DNA from: Methanohalophilus profundi
GTDB lineage: Archaea > Halobacteriota > Methanosarcinia > Methanosarcinales > Methanosarcinaceae
Length of the DNA: 64,000 bases
Assembly: GCF_004137855.1 (NCBI RefSeq)
Contig: NZ_QBKB01000002.1
Location: 1,313,368 to 1,377,367, forward strand
Reading direction: 5' to 3'
Shown in pieces: positions 17,943 to 27,431 of the stretch; positions within the stretch are counted from its first letter, which is position 1, and each line of letters starts with the position of its first letter. The position numbers and the translations under genes are program-made. Below the pieces are notes generated by a model. It made no database searches and was not told where the DNA came from. It was given only the letters and a program-made list of their open reading frames with translations.

Positions 17943-18656
17943 TTAGAACGATTTCTTCTTCCTGACGATTATTTCAGAATCCTCGTCCTTGTTTTCGACA
18001 GTTTCGTATTCACATTCGCTTTTATTTTCCAGAGGTCCCTTATCACCGGCAATTATGTATTCACAATTCTCGTTCTGGGTTTCTGGCTTGATGGTCTTTT
18101 CCACTTTGCGATTCTCACTTTCAGCAACGATGTACTCATCTTTTTCCTCTTCAGAAACCTCTTTTTCCTGATTTTTCTCAGAAGGCATCATTTTATCGAC
18201 ATCCCTGATCTGGAAGTGCATACGAGGTTTTCTTTTTTGTTCGGGGGAAGACCGGGATCTCTCAGGGGTATCGTTACTGGTTTCTGCAGGTTGGGTTACA
18301 GGCTCCTTTTCCTCGGTATAAGCATCCTGGCTGGCTGTTTCTTCTTCATATTTGCTCCATGCGTCGGGCTCCTTTTCCCCTGTTTGCTGTCTGTTTGCCT
18401 GTTCCATTTCCCGGATACGCGATTTCTGGTCCAGGAGTTCCTCAAGGATTCCATTTATATTTGTAGAAATTTCCTTGAGTTGTTGCTCAAGTTCGATCAG
18501 CCTCTTGTTTATATCCATATCATTTCTCAATTCTTCCCGCAGTTCTGTTATAATAGAACTCTTGAGGTTTGTTTTGATATCGGATATTTCCTCTTCTTTG
18601 TTCCTGATCTGCTTTTCAAGACGTTCAATAATTAAATCTCTCTGCCCGGATTCCAT
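17943..18656 (-). CDS. Coiled-coil protein between rad50 and smc
   Basis: 237-aa cytoplasmic protein. Residues 1-95 form a coiled coil (LIIERLEKQIRNKEEEISDI, LIELEQQLKEISTNINGI), then a disordered acidic linker rich in E, P, S and T. The tail contains an EYIVAE-type short motif in several variants (DEYIVAES, CEYIIAGD, CEYETVEN, SEIIVRKKK). It ends 18 bases before smc and looks co-transcribed with it. Similar small coiled-coil proteins sit beside smc in halophilic and methanogenic archaea. A partner or loader of SMC or Rad50 is a plausible role, not shown. Confidence 0.72.
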   Translation of the reverse strand: MESGQRDLIIERLEKQIRNKEEEISDIKTNLKSSIITELREELRNDMDINKRLIELEQQLKEISTNINGILEELLDQKSRIREMEQANRQQTGEKEPDAWSKYEEETASQDAYTEEKEPVTQPAETSNDTPERSRSSPEQKRKPRMHFQIRDVDKMMPSEKNQEKEVSEEEKDEYIVAESENRKVEKTIKPETQNENCEYIIAGDKGPLENKSECEYETVENKDEDSEIIVRKKKSF

Positions 18657-18745
18657 CCAATTCCTCGCAAAACGTTCATTCCCTCAATATGAATATGATT
18701 TATTTATTCTTATAAATATTCTATTTAAATTATTCTTATATGCTT

Positions 18746-21414
18746 TCATTGCGCAATAATGGAAGATATATTTGTCGTGGGATCTTTCTGGACTTCAAAT
18801 ACATTATCAGCCGAATCGATAAGGGTTTCATCGTGGGATACTATCAATATCTGGCCGACTCCCATGTCCCTCATGAGATCTATTAACTTTAAAAGCTGGT
18901 GCACATGTCCCCTGTCCAGGAACACAGTGGGTTCATCCATGATCAGAGGGGGCATTTCATTACGGTATTCCCCGCCGGCCAGTCCTTCTGAAAGCAACCT
19001 GTAAATAGCACATCTTAAAACAAGGTTAAAGATTGCCCGCTCTCCACCGCTCAACAGTTTGGGTTCCAGGGGAGTCCCGTCCTTCTCATAGATGGTAAGT
19101 TCATAATCAGTATCCAGCTGGATATGTGAGTAGGCATTGTTGGTGTACATAAAGGAAAAGATTTCATTGAGCAATCTGTCCAGTGCATCAATATTGCGTG
19201 TACGCAGGTCTGCACGCAATCTCATGTACATATCTTCCAGGTTTTCTACATCACTTCTTACAGCTTTGAGGTACTTTTCCCGGTTATTGAACGTTTTTAG
19301 TTTTTCCTGCAACGCTTTTTTCCTTTTGAGGTTGGTTTCTATCTGCCCTATTTCCTTTAAAAGACCCGCTTTTTGGTTGTTCTTTTCTTCAATATCCCCG
19401 ATTATTTTTTCGTAAGCTTGCTGGAAATCGTGCAATTTGCTTTTAAGTTCCTCAATATTTTCCTTACCAAGCTCGTTTTCAAGTTGCTTTTTATTCCTTT
19501 TTTTCTCTGCTATCTGTTCATCGATGAACGCACATTCTCCTGAATATCCGCAATACCTGTTTTCAGGTGTTGATGATCACTCTGCATTTGTGTATGATCA
19601 TGTCTTATTTTTATCAGGTATTTTGCACTTTCAAGATTCTCTTTCATTTTGTTATGATGCTCGGTGGCAGTGTTTGCAGTTTGCTGTATTTCTTTTATTT
19701 CATCTTCGGCTCTTTTAATGTCTTTTTCAAGTTCCCCTATCCTTTCTGAAAATTCCTGTTTTTTCTTTTCATCCTCCTGATTTTGTTTCTTCAACTCCTC
19801 ATTGTAGGAGGCCAGATTTTCCTGTTTTTGATTTATAAGCAGTTGCTTCTGTCTTTTTTCATCGACCTGTTTTTTTATTTTGCCTGCCTCTTTTATGGTG
19901 GCAATTTTCTCTTCAGCCCATTGAGTGTCCTGGATGAGTTTTCCCAATTGCTCCTCAAGCTCTTTTCTCTGTAATTCTTCCTCCTTTGTATCATTGGCAA
20001 TGGTCGAGCCCTGCAGGTCCTGTCCGCATGTGGGGCATGCTCCCTTTTCCAGCAGGTTTCTATGTTCTGTGAGTGTTTTTGAGATCTGGTCTATCCGGGT
20101 TCTGACTTCTTTTTCTTTTCCATGGAGATGACGCTGCTTGTTCAAAAGCAGGTCTTCCAATTCTTCCAGATTGTCCAGTTTCTTCTGGTCAAAACCCATT
20201 GATTGCGCCTTTTCAAGGAATTTGCCAATCTCGCCTTCCAGTACTGAATACTCTTGATTGATTTCCTCTATTTCCTTTAACCGATCCTTTTCCTGAGTGG
20301 ACCTTTTTTTGATTGCTTCTTCCAGTGCCTTGAGATTTTGTTTTGTTTCAGTCAGGCCTTTCTGTGAATTATCCCTTTCCTGCAGTTTCAGCCCCTGTTT
20401 GGTCTTTATTCGGCTGATTTCCTCATAGGCATCCCGCTCTTCCTTTTCTGTACGGGCAGTGAAATTATCCACATCTGTGGTTTCGTCAAGTCCGAAATAA
20501 TCGTATAATTCCTGTATTTTGTTTTCAATTTCCAGAATGGATTTGTGAAGCCTGTCCCCCTCTTTCCTTTTGCTTTCCAGTGAATTGAGAGTTTCTTTTT
20601 TCCGTTTTTCCAGCCCGCTTATTCCCCTGTCCAGTTCATCGATCTGCTTTTGGGTTCTGGTATATTGCTCGATGTGCTGGCGATCCTTTTCGATACGAGT
20701 GCTGGTTCTGTCTCGCATTGTCTCCAGATTCGCAACTTCCTGTTGCAATTGCTTCAAATCCGTATTCAACTGATTTTTTCTGGCAACGGGTTTGGTTGCA
20801 TCAATTGCTTCAATCTCTTCCTGCTGGTCCTTAATCCGGGCATGAGTTTCAGTGATATGTCTCCCCACACCGGTCCTGGCACTTTTTGCCCTCTCCCTGT
20901 ACTCTTCCAGCCTGCCTATTTGCAAAAGGTCATCTATCATCCTCTGCCTGTCCTTTTTGCGGGCATTGATGAGAACGTCAATATCTCCCTGCCTGATATA
21001 TACGCAGTTCTTATAGGCTTCTTCATCCATGCGCAGCAGATTACGGATGGACTCATACGTCTGTGTGGCCTGGTTTACTACGACTTCCCCGTCTATCTCC
21101 AGATACGATTTGGTGGTGGAGGCTTTGCCTGTTTCGGGATTGTTGCGAAATTCCTGGATTGCAGCATACTCCTGTCCCATATGCTCAAATTCGAGATTAA
21201 TTGCAGCTTCTTCACATCCCTTGCGCACCAGGTCTGCAAGTACGAAATCTTTTGGTATGCCCCTGTGACCGAACAGTCCCACAAAACAGGCTTCAAGAAG
21301 GCTGGATTTTCCACTTCCGTTGACCCCTGAAACCACAGTTACCCCATCGTTGAAATCAATCTCTAGATCACTGTAACTGCGTATGTTTTTCACTTTTAGC
21401 CGTTTGAATTTCAA
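18746..21414 (-). CDS. rad50: DNA double-strand break repair ATPase Rad50, interrupted by a frameshift
   Basis: Rad50 of the Mre11-Rad50 complex. N-terminal Walker A GVNGSGKSSLLE is at residues 33-44. Long coiled coils flank the zinc hook CPTCGQDL near residue 452. The C-terminal ABC signature is LLSGGERAIFNLVLR, followed by Walker B PPLIMDEPTVFLDRGH. Near 19526 one base is missing: the first frame ends ENVRSSMNR, the shifted frame continues IDEQIAEKKRNKKQLE into the C-terminal half. The restored protein is about 889 aa. It starts at TTG 21414 within the mre11 stop (TTGA overlap). Confidence 0.93.
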
Positions 21415-22766
21415 AGATAATCCCCCAGATTGTACTGTCGTGGAACTTTTGTTTTCTGTGGCTTTTGCTCAACATCCTTGTCCACTGCATCGGTTTCCTT
21501 TTTCTTCTTCCTTGCAGGTTGGGATTTTTTATCTTCTCCCTTTTCAACGAACACAGGTCCCTCCTGTCGGGATGGTTCTTCCTTCCGGGTAGTTTCAACT
21601 TGTTTTTGCCGGTGAATGTTTAAGGGAATTTCCTGGCTGAAATCCGTTTGTTCTATCATCGTTGCTATAGAAGCTTCTGTCTTGTGGTCGATGGTGGTTT
21701 TAGGTATGGACAGGTCCCTTATGATTTCATCAATCAACAGGCCTGCATCTGTAAGGTCCATTTTCTTGATTTCTTCCCTGGCAGCAATGTCGGGATCTGA
21801 GAATATTATTTCCGGTTGATTTTCAGTTTCATCAGGGGAATTGCTTCGCATATCGGATATGCGGCTGACAAGTACTCCCTGCTTATCAAGGAATTCTTCT
21901 ATCTCACTATAGGCAATATCCACCTGTGAATTGCCTTTTAATTCAATAAAAACAACCTTCTCATTCACATCATACTCGCGGATTGCATTGAAAATATCGC
22001 GGTATACGTCATTTTCATTTTTTATGTCCACGGGGATGTGTAAAAATTCTCTCGTATTTATCTGTCGCCTGCTTATATCAATACCCTTTTGAGAAACAGT
22101 GATTATATTATATCCTCTGGGTTCTTCCTCTGCAGCACTGTTCCTTTCTGTGCTTCCACAGTAGGTGACCCATGTATTTTCCACCTTTGTTTTTTCATAC
22201 TTGTGATAATCCCCGAGTAATATTGCATCCAGTGCACAGGGGAATGAATGGATTACTTCAGCCACATCCCATTCCCCAAAAGGAAACGGTTTCATTAGCT
22301 GATGCATTACAAGGATATTGTGTGTAGCTTCTTGGCTGGTTTCAAAACCGGAGTAGTCAAAAGACTGTATCTTCGGTCGGGGTATACTGTCTATACCATA
22401 AATCGCAATTTTACCTGCCACAAAAGGACTGTTGCCCAGACGCCTGACCAGATGCATGTTTTCCAGCAGATCGAGCCATTGGGTTTGTTGTTTGCTTTCA
22501 TGGTTGCCCACAATTCCCAGCAGGGGGATTTCAGCCATTTTTAATTTAGACATTATCTGAATTGTTTCGAGAATATCTTCCAGGGTGGGATTGCGGGAAT
22601 CGAACAGGTCTCCGGCATGAATTACCGCATCGACTTTCATGTCAATGGCATCATCAATTACCGTTTCAAAGGCTTCCAGAAAATCCCGGCGGCGTACATC
22701 GCTGTGATATTGCCGATAACCAATATGTGTATCAGCAGTATGTATTAACCTGATTTCTCTATCCAT
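21411..22766 (-). CDS. mre11: DNA double-strand break repair nuclease Mre11
   Basis: Mn-dependent nuclease and DNA-end sensor. Phosphodiesterase motifs are in order: DTHIGYRQY (residues 11-19), HAGDLFDSRNP, GNHESK, and the later LGDYHKYE. Residues 1-330 are the catalytic and capping domains. The last 70 residues are a charged, lysine-rich tail (RKKKKETDAVDKDVEQKPQK) ending in a Rad50-binding type stretch. The stop overlaps rad50. Length (451 aa) is typical for archaeal Mre11. First gene of the repair and condensin block. Confidence 0.95.
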   Translation of the reverse strand: MDREIRLIHTADTHIGYRQYHSDVRRRDFLEAFETVIDDAIDMKVDAVIHAGDLFDSRNPTLEDILETIQIMSKLKMAEIPLLGIVGNHESKQQTQWLDLLENMHLVRRLGNSPFVAGKIAIYGIDSIPRPKIQSFDYSGFETSQEATHNILVMHQLMKPFPFGEWDVAEVIHSFPCALDAILLGDYHKYEKTKVENTWVTYCGSTERNSAAEEEPRGYNIITVSQKGIDISRRQINTREFLHIPVDIKNENDVYRDIFNAIREYDVNEKVVFIELKGNSQVDIAYSEIEEFLDKQGVLVSRISDMRSNSPDETENQPEIIFSDPDIAAREEIKKMDLTDAGLLIDEIIRDLSIPKTTIDHKTEASIATMIEQTDFSQEIPLNIHRQKQVETTRKEEPSRQEGPVFVEKGEDKKSQPARKKKKETDAVDKDVEQKPQKTKVPRQYNLGDYL

Positions 22767-22896
22767 TGCAGCATCCCGTTCAACATAATGTCAGCCTCTA
22801 TTTAAAAAGGCACTGGAGGAAAGTTTTAAATTCTTTTGTTTATTAATATTGCCGGTGGCAGCTGAAAAGGGGAGTAAGTCTTGAAGGAGAATAATT

Positions 22897-23629
22897 ATGT
22901 CAAATGAAATTATGTTCGGTGGGATTGAAAGGGTACCAGATGTACGTATGCTTTATGATATGGCTGAAGTTGTTTATGACAAAAAATGGCTTGAGGGCAG
23001 GGAAAATGAAGAGCTCTATTATATGTACAGGGACCTGTCCCAAAATCCTCATGATCTTGAAAAAATACAATCACATAATCTCAGGTATGATATCACAATA
23101 ATACCTCCGGCAATGTTGGGAGTAGAATATGTAAAAACAGCCGGTCATTATCATCCGCAGGTACCTGGCAGCAATCTTTCCTATGCAGAAGTTTATCAGG
23201 TACATGAAGGCAGTGCTACCTATCTTCTCCAGAAAGTTAATGATGGTAAGGTTGAGGATGTTGTGGTAGTGGAAGCCAGCGCAATGGACGTGGTGGTTGT
23301 ACCTCCCGGATACGGTCATATTACAATCAATGCATCGGATTCAACCCTCAAAATGGCCAACTGGGTATGTCGTGATTTTTCCTCGGTGTATGAGCCTGTA
23401 AGAAACAAAAAAAGGTGGTGCCTATTATTTACTTGAAGATGGCTTTATAAAGAATTCTGCATACTCGCAGGTGCCTGAAATACGTCATGTTAAACCTATG
23501 GATGTGCCTGAATTCGGCCTTTTCAGGAAAGAGGACATGTACGGATTGGTTGAAGATCTTTCCCGGCTGGAATTCCTGACAGTGCCTGAAAAGTATACTG
23601 ATATTTTCAGTCAGATTATCAATGAGTAA
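22897..23629 (+). CDS. pgi: Cupin-type phosphoglucose isomerase, frameshifted in a poly-A run
   Basis: Archaeal cupin glucose-6-phosphate isomerase (cPGI), which interconverts glucose-6-P and fructose-6-P. The metal-binding cupin motif is TAGHYHPQVPGSNLSYAEVY with E at the usual place, and the last ligand is in PPGYGHITIN. A run of seven A at 23407-23413 carries one base too many: the first frame stops after NKKRWCLLFT, and the frame shifted by one continues KKGGAYYLLEDGF to a TAA at 23627-23629. Restored length is about 243 aa. GAAGGAGA precedes the ATG. Confidence 0.9.
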
Positions 23630-23681
23630 ACATATAAGATATTGTGTATATTTTCCATAAAAACGATTTAAAGGTGTATCA

Positions 23682-24440
23682 ATGCAGGATAAACGTGGTG
23701 TTGTGCAGTTCACGTCTTCAAAGATCGAAGACCTTATGTTCAGGACCACATTGGACTTAAAAAGTATGGAAGGGGATATAATTGTCAACCTCTCCATTGC
23801 TGATGCGGATGATATTGTTGATGTACTGGAGTTTTTGAAGCTTACTTCCAACAGCGGCCTTTCAGTAAGTCCTTTCTTAAAGGTCCTGGAAAGCGGAGAC
23901 GTTATAGGTGATCTTACCATACCGGGGGGGAAGGTAGGCATCGCTACAATGTGTAGTATGACCATAGACGGGGTCTTGCTAAAATCGGGAATTATGACAA
24001 ATCCCAAATTCGGGGGAGTTGTGCAGATTCGCAATGGTCTGCCCGTCAGATTCACTGATGTCCTGACCTATGCCAGCACTACAATCGATCCTCTTGAAGT
24101 ACTCATGTCGCAGGACATTACTTCTGTAACCCGAATGCTTCAGACCGGTTCGGGTAAGATTCTTGCAAACTTAAGGGAAGTCCATCTTGCAAAAAGGGAT
24201 GAGATCAACAGTGTTCTTTCGGGAATGATGGATATTGGGATAAATGGTATTCTGGAAGTAGGGGATCCCAACAGCCGTGTACTGGATGTTCCTGTGGAAC
24301 GTGACCATCTTGGTGTGGTGGTTATTGGCGGCACCAACCCGATGGCTATTATGAAAGAACAGGGAATCAATATCCGCACCAATGCAATGTCTACACTGAT
24401 GGATATTAATTCCATGGACAAAATCGAGGACTATTTCTAA
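23682..24440 (+). CDS. nrpR: NrpR effector-domain protein (NrpRII-like, no HTH)
   Basis: One DUF128 / NrpR regulatory domain (252 aa), which senses 2-oxoglutarate in nitrogen regulation. Diagnostic stretches: [32 protein letters not shown] and [17 protein letters not shown]. There is no N-terminal helix-turn-helix. In Methanosarcina the repressor is split into NrpRI, with HTH, and NrpRII, without; this gene matches the second type, so a partner elsewhere is expected. AAAGGTG precedes the start. It follows pgi by 52 bases. Confidence 0.85.
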   Translation: MQDKRGVVQFTSSKIEDLMFRTTLDLKSMEGDIIVNLSIADADDIVDVLEFLKLTSNSGLSVSPFLKVLESGDVIGDLTIPGGKVGIATMCSMTIDGVLLKSGIMTNPKFGGVVQIRNGLPVRFTDVLTYASTTIDPLEVLMSQDITSVTRMLQTGSGKILANLREVHLAKRDEINSVLSGMMDIGINGILEVGDPNSRVLDVPVERDHLGVVVIGGTNPMAIMKEQGINIRTNAMSTLMDINSMDKIEDYF

Positions 24441-24442
24441 CT

Positions 24443-25810
24443 TTAGTTTTTCTGGAATTGGCTTCCTATTATTTCATCCAGCGTATTGAGGAATTCGTTT
24501 CTGCCCGTTGCAGGTATTGTCGCTCCTGCTGCAATGTCATGCCCTCCTCCTGCGCCGTTCACGAAGCCGGCAGCATCTGACATTGCCTGTGATAGGTTGA
24601 GTCCCTTCCTGATAAGGTCCTGTGTTCCCCGCGCTGATACTTTTACACCATCATCTGAATCCGCAAAGGCAATTATTGGCTTGTCCCGTCTCCCTGCAGA
24701 AGTAATGCTCATACCGGCGATAATGCCTACAATCGTTTCTTTGATCTTGTTTCCTGCATCAAAATACTGTATGTGATCCATTTGTGTAATGCCATTTTCT
24801 TTCACAAGTTTTAGGCCGTTGACAAGATTTTGCCTGTGTTCTCCAAGAAGCTTCTTTGCATCCTCGTAAGCTTTTCCCCGTTCTCCCATGCATACTGCCA
24901 GTCCGGTCTCTGCATGGTCATAGCGTGCGGTGGCATTGAGCAGTGTGGAAAATTCGGAAGCATCCCGCATTTCCGTTCCTTCACGTTCATTGAGCAGGAC
25001 ATAAACTTCCCCGATCAATCTCTCAACCTTAAAGGGTTGAAGCCCGGCTTTGATACAGTGTTGCATGACCCCGGATATTATTCTCTGTTTTTCTGCAGAT
25101 TCAAGATCAATCCAGCGTCTCCATCGTTCATCGCCCCCAAACCGGATATTCATGTCATGGAGAAAGCCTATGCATGCATCCTCGTCACCTGACAGGCCCG
25201 GCAGGAATGGATCAGAAGAAAATTGCAGCAGTTTATAGACCGGGCGGGTTTGTTTACCAAAAAGGGTGATATCTTTTTCATAACTCAGATGGCCGTTTTT
25301 CACTCCTTCTTCAAGTAGCAGGCGGTTAACCCCGGTCAAATGCCCTTTTTTGAGGTGTTGCATGTCTCCGATAGCACCAACCATGGCTATGTCAACCAGA
25401 TCTGTATTCTGGCCTATTTCATTTGCAAGGATGTAGGTTGTTCCGGAGCCGCTTAACTGATACGATCCGTTAGCGCCGAAAAGATGAGGATTGAGGTGGT
25501 ATTTCCCTTCTCCTCGGGGTTGGTGATGATCTGAAACTATGGCATTGATACCCTTTGCATTTATGCTGTCCAGCATGCCGCTTCCCAGATCTGTGAAGAT
25601 TGCAAGTTGCGGATTTATGTTTGCGATGTCTTCTATGATATTGTCATCCAGCTGTTTTACAAACCTCATTTCATAATTGATACCTGCACGTTGCAGGGCT
25701 TTACATATTATTCCGGCAGAAGTCAGGCCGTCTGCGTCAATGTGGGATACTACATATACAGATTCGTGTTTCTGTATTTCTGTATTACATTCTCTTGCAT
25801 GTTCTTTCAT
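24443..25810 (-). CDS. DHH/DHHA1 phosphoesterase, archaeal RecJ-like
   Basis: 455-aa phosphoesterase or single-strand exonuclease of the DHH family. Motifs: HIDADGLTSAGI (I), FTDLGSGM (II), VSDHHQPRG (III) and DIAMVGAIGD (IV), then a DHHA1 domain with GGGHDIAAGATIP at the C-terminus. Archaeal relatives act as RecJ-type 5'-3' exonucleases or GINS-associated nucleases in replication. It overlaps no gene but begins 24 bases after the nuclease gene upstream, which suggests one operon. Confidence 0.88.
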   Translation of the reverse strand: MKEHARECNTEIQKHESVYVVSHIDADGLTSAGIICKALQRAGINYEMRFVKQLDDNIIEDIANINPQLAIFTDLGSGMLDSINAKGINAIVSDHHQPRGEGKYHLNPHLFGANGSYQLSGSGTTYILANEIGQNTDLVDIAMVGAIGDMQHLKKGHLTGVNRLLLEEGVKNGHLSYEKDITLFGKQTRPVYKLLQFSSDPFLPGLSGDEDACIGFLHDMNIRFGGDERWRRWIDLESAEKQRIISGVMQHCIKAGLQPFKVERLIGEVYVLLNEREGTEMRDASEFSTLLNATARYDHAETGLAVCMGERGKAYEDAKKLLGEHRQNLVNGLKLVKENGITQMDHIQYFDAGNKIKETIVGIIAGMSITSAGRRDKPIIAFADSDDGVKVSARGTQDLIRKGLNLSQAMSDAAGFVNGAGGGHDIAAGATIPATGRNEFLNTLDEIIGSQFQKN

Positions 25811-25834
25811 TGATCTGAGTACTTTTTCTATATG

Positions 25835-26341
25835 TCATTCCCCCGTTTGCATCCATTTATTTTGCTTGGCCCATTTTTCAGGTTCGATATGATATGCGTC
25901 ACCCTTTCTTTCAAGCTTTGAATAAAGTTTAATTTCATCAATTGTGTATTTCAATTCTCCTGATTCGTATTTCTCCTCGATATCTTTCCAGGGGATTATA
26001 TAGGCTTGCCGGGACTTCCCGGATCCCTGTCGTAATTCAACAACCAGAAAACCCGCCCTTCCTGACCTTCTCAGATATTCCGATATGCGTAGTACCTGAT
26101 GTGCCCCCTTTTTGTCTATTGTAAAATGCTGACTGAAATAAAGTGCATTGGCACCCTTTTCAGTTGAAATGCTCTTGCACTCTATCCCTAAATAAAAGTC
26201 CGGGTTCAAAGAATCTACCATTACATCCAGGAACTGGGGTGTGAAACGATGTTGTTTTATGCGGTGAGCTATCGCTTTTACATTGCAGTTCTCAAAATAA
26301 TCGTTGAAAGACTGCACAAGTTTCCTTTCAAATTCTGTCAT
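25835..26341 (-). CDS. PD-(D/E)XK-type nuclease-like protein
   Basis: 168-aa protein with the core of a restriction-endonuclease fold: FTPQFLDVMVDSLNPDFYLGIECKS, with D and E-C-K at positions expected for the D-(X)n-(E/Q)xK motif. A helix (GAHQVLRISEYLRRSGRAGF) and a strand (AYIIPWKDI) follow, as in Hjc-type resolvases. The basic R-I-K-Q-H-R stretch may contact DNA. It precedes the DHH phosphoesterase gene in the same direction. Substrate unknown; a Holliday-junction resolvase relative is possible. Confidence 0.7.
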   Translation of the reverse strand: MTEFERKLVQSFNDYFENCNVKAIAHRIKQHRFTPQFLDVMVDSLNPDFYLGIECKSISTEKGANALYFSQHFTIDKKGAHQVLRISEYLRRSGRAGFLVVELRQGSGKSRQAYIIPWKDIEEKYESGELKYTIDEIKLYSKLERKGDAYHIEPEKWAKQNKWMQTGE

Positions 26342-26445
26342 AACAGCTCTTTACCACCTTTTCTGATACATTCCTTCGGTATTATTTTTATAGCTTGTCT
26401 TTATTTGCGTTAATTTCATGTATGAAGTTGAACATGTAAGTTTTC

Positions 26446-26625
26446 ATGAGTAAAAAGAGCATTGAAATTCTGCTGGCTGTGGGTTCAGTAACCCTTTTCT
26501 CCGCTATGCTTATCCTTGTGCATTCCCTGGGAATGGAAAACGAGGGATACGGCTATGTGGTGTCACTGATGATTTTTGTAATTGTAGTTTCAGTGATAGG
26601 GCTTAAACTCCCTTCACTGGGGTAA
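26446..26625 (+). CDS. 59-aa two-helix membrane protein
   Basis: Small ORF starting MSKKSIEILLAVGSVTLFSA, with two hydrophobic segments (residues 6-25 and 38-55) separated by the polar loop LGMENEGYGYV, and ending in LKLPSLG. Positive residues at the start put the N-terminus inside. It lies alone between divergent/convergent genes (nuclease upstream, DUF1699 downstream). I recognise no family. Composition supports a real membrane protein. Confidence 0.65.
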   Translation: MSKKSIEILLAVGSVTLFSAMLILVHSLGMENEGYGYVVSLMIFVIVVSVIGLKLPSLG

Positions 26626-26694
26626 TTATATAAGACAGGTTAAAAAGAGAAAGCTGAAGATCCCTTGAAGGGATCCTTACTTCTTTTTGTAGAA

Positions 26695-27096
26695 TCAGGA
26701 ATTCTGTTTCATAAGGAATTTTATGAAATCCGGGCTTAAACGGGTTTCTTTGACCATTTTGTCTGTAATTTCATCTTCGGTAAGCCCTTCTTTCCTGTAT
26801 TCTTCAATACGGTCATATACACTTCTGGAAACTTCGGAATACTCGTTTATGTCTTTTCTGTGTCCCCATACATCGCCTTCAAGTAGGTCAATACCCTGCA
26901 TTTCAAGATACATTCTTGCAGAGCTGGATATTGTTCTTTTATAGGAGCTGGGTATGTGCAAAGCCTTTACGTTGGGACATTTCATCACAAGGGAAAAAAT
27001 ATCCGTATTGGATGGCCTGAATGCGAGGTGAATAATCTCCTCATTTTCATCCAGGGTCTCTATTTCTTCTTTAGAACTGACTACTCTTATTTTCAT
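26695..27096 (-). CDS. DUF1699 family protein
   Basis: 133-aa archaeal protein that I assign to DUF1699. It begins MKIRVVSSKEEIETLDENEE and has the conserved stretch KCPNVKALHIPSSYKRTIS, followed by a charged helix (RIEEYRKEGLTEDEITDKMV). The function is unknown. Start at 27096 chosen for GAAGGGA upstream; a TTG 27 bases earlier is also open. Single gene with its own promoter region toward 27130-27200. Confidence 0.75.
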   Translation of the reverse strand: MKIRVVSSKEEIETLDENEEIIHLAFRPSNTDIFSLVMKCPNVKALHIPSSYKRTISSSARMYLEMQGIDLLEGDVWGHRKDINEYSEVSRSVYDRIEEYRKEGLTEDEITDKMVKETRLSPDFIKFLMKQNS

Positions 27097-27250
27097 TTTT
27101 GGTCCCTTCTTCTTTGATGTCAATTTTTCAAGCGGTATAAAATCCTTTCAAAACTGACGTCTAATTGTATATACATTAGTTATTCTATATAAATTTTGTT
27201 AGGTCGGATTTAATTTAAATTCAAGGCGATTTGTATTAATATTTCCTGAT

Positions 27251-27271
27251 GTTTCATTTTTAAAATGAAAC
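27251..27271. promoter_or_regulatory. Perfect 21-bp inverted repeat
   Basis: GTTTCATTTT-T-AAAATGAAAC: two 10-base arms around a single T. It lies in the 300-base gap between DUF1699 and the metallo-hydrolase, about 160 bases before the latter. Its size and symmetry suit an operator, or a hairpin in an RNA. It is followed four bases later by a second inverted repeat of the same total length. Confidence 0.55.
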
Positions 27272-27274
27272 TCC

Positions 27275-27295
27275 CATTTAATCTCTGATTAAATG
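27275..27295. promoter_or_regulatory. Second 21-bp inverted repeat
   Basis: CATTTAATC-TCT-GATTAAATG: two perfect 9-base arms around TCT. Different in sequence from the preceding inverted repeat but equal in length and almost adjacent. The rest of the gap (27124-27407) is AT-rich and shows no gene. Confidence 0.5.
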
Positions 27296-27431
27296 TGACT
27301 GGAAAAGTTGAATTATGGGATATAAATGATGTTTTTTTTGTATTAGCTTTGATAAAAAGAAATGTTAATCAACTTACCGCCATTATATATTCACAGGAGG
27401 TTATAGGCTGAAAGCTATAGATATAGGAAAA

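Noticed and set aside
16899-19535. Programmed frameshifting in smc and rad50
   Set aside because: Neither site has a slippery heptamer, and similar indels of both signs occur in unrelated genes of the window.
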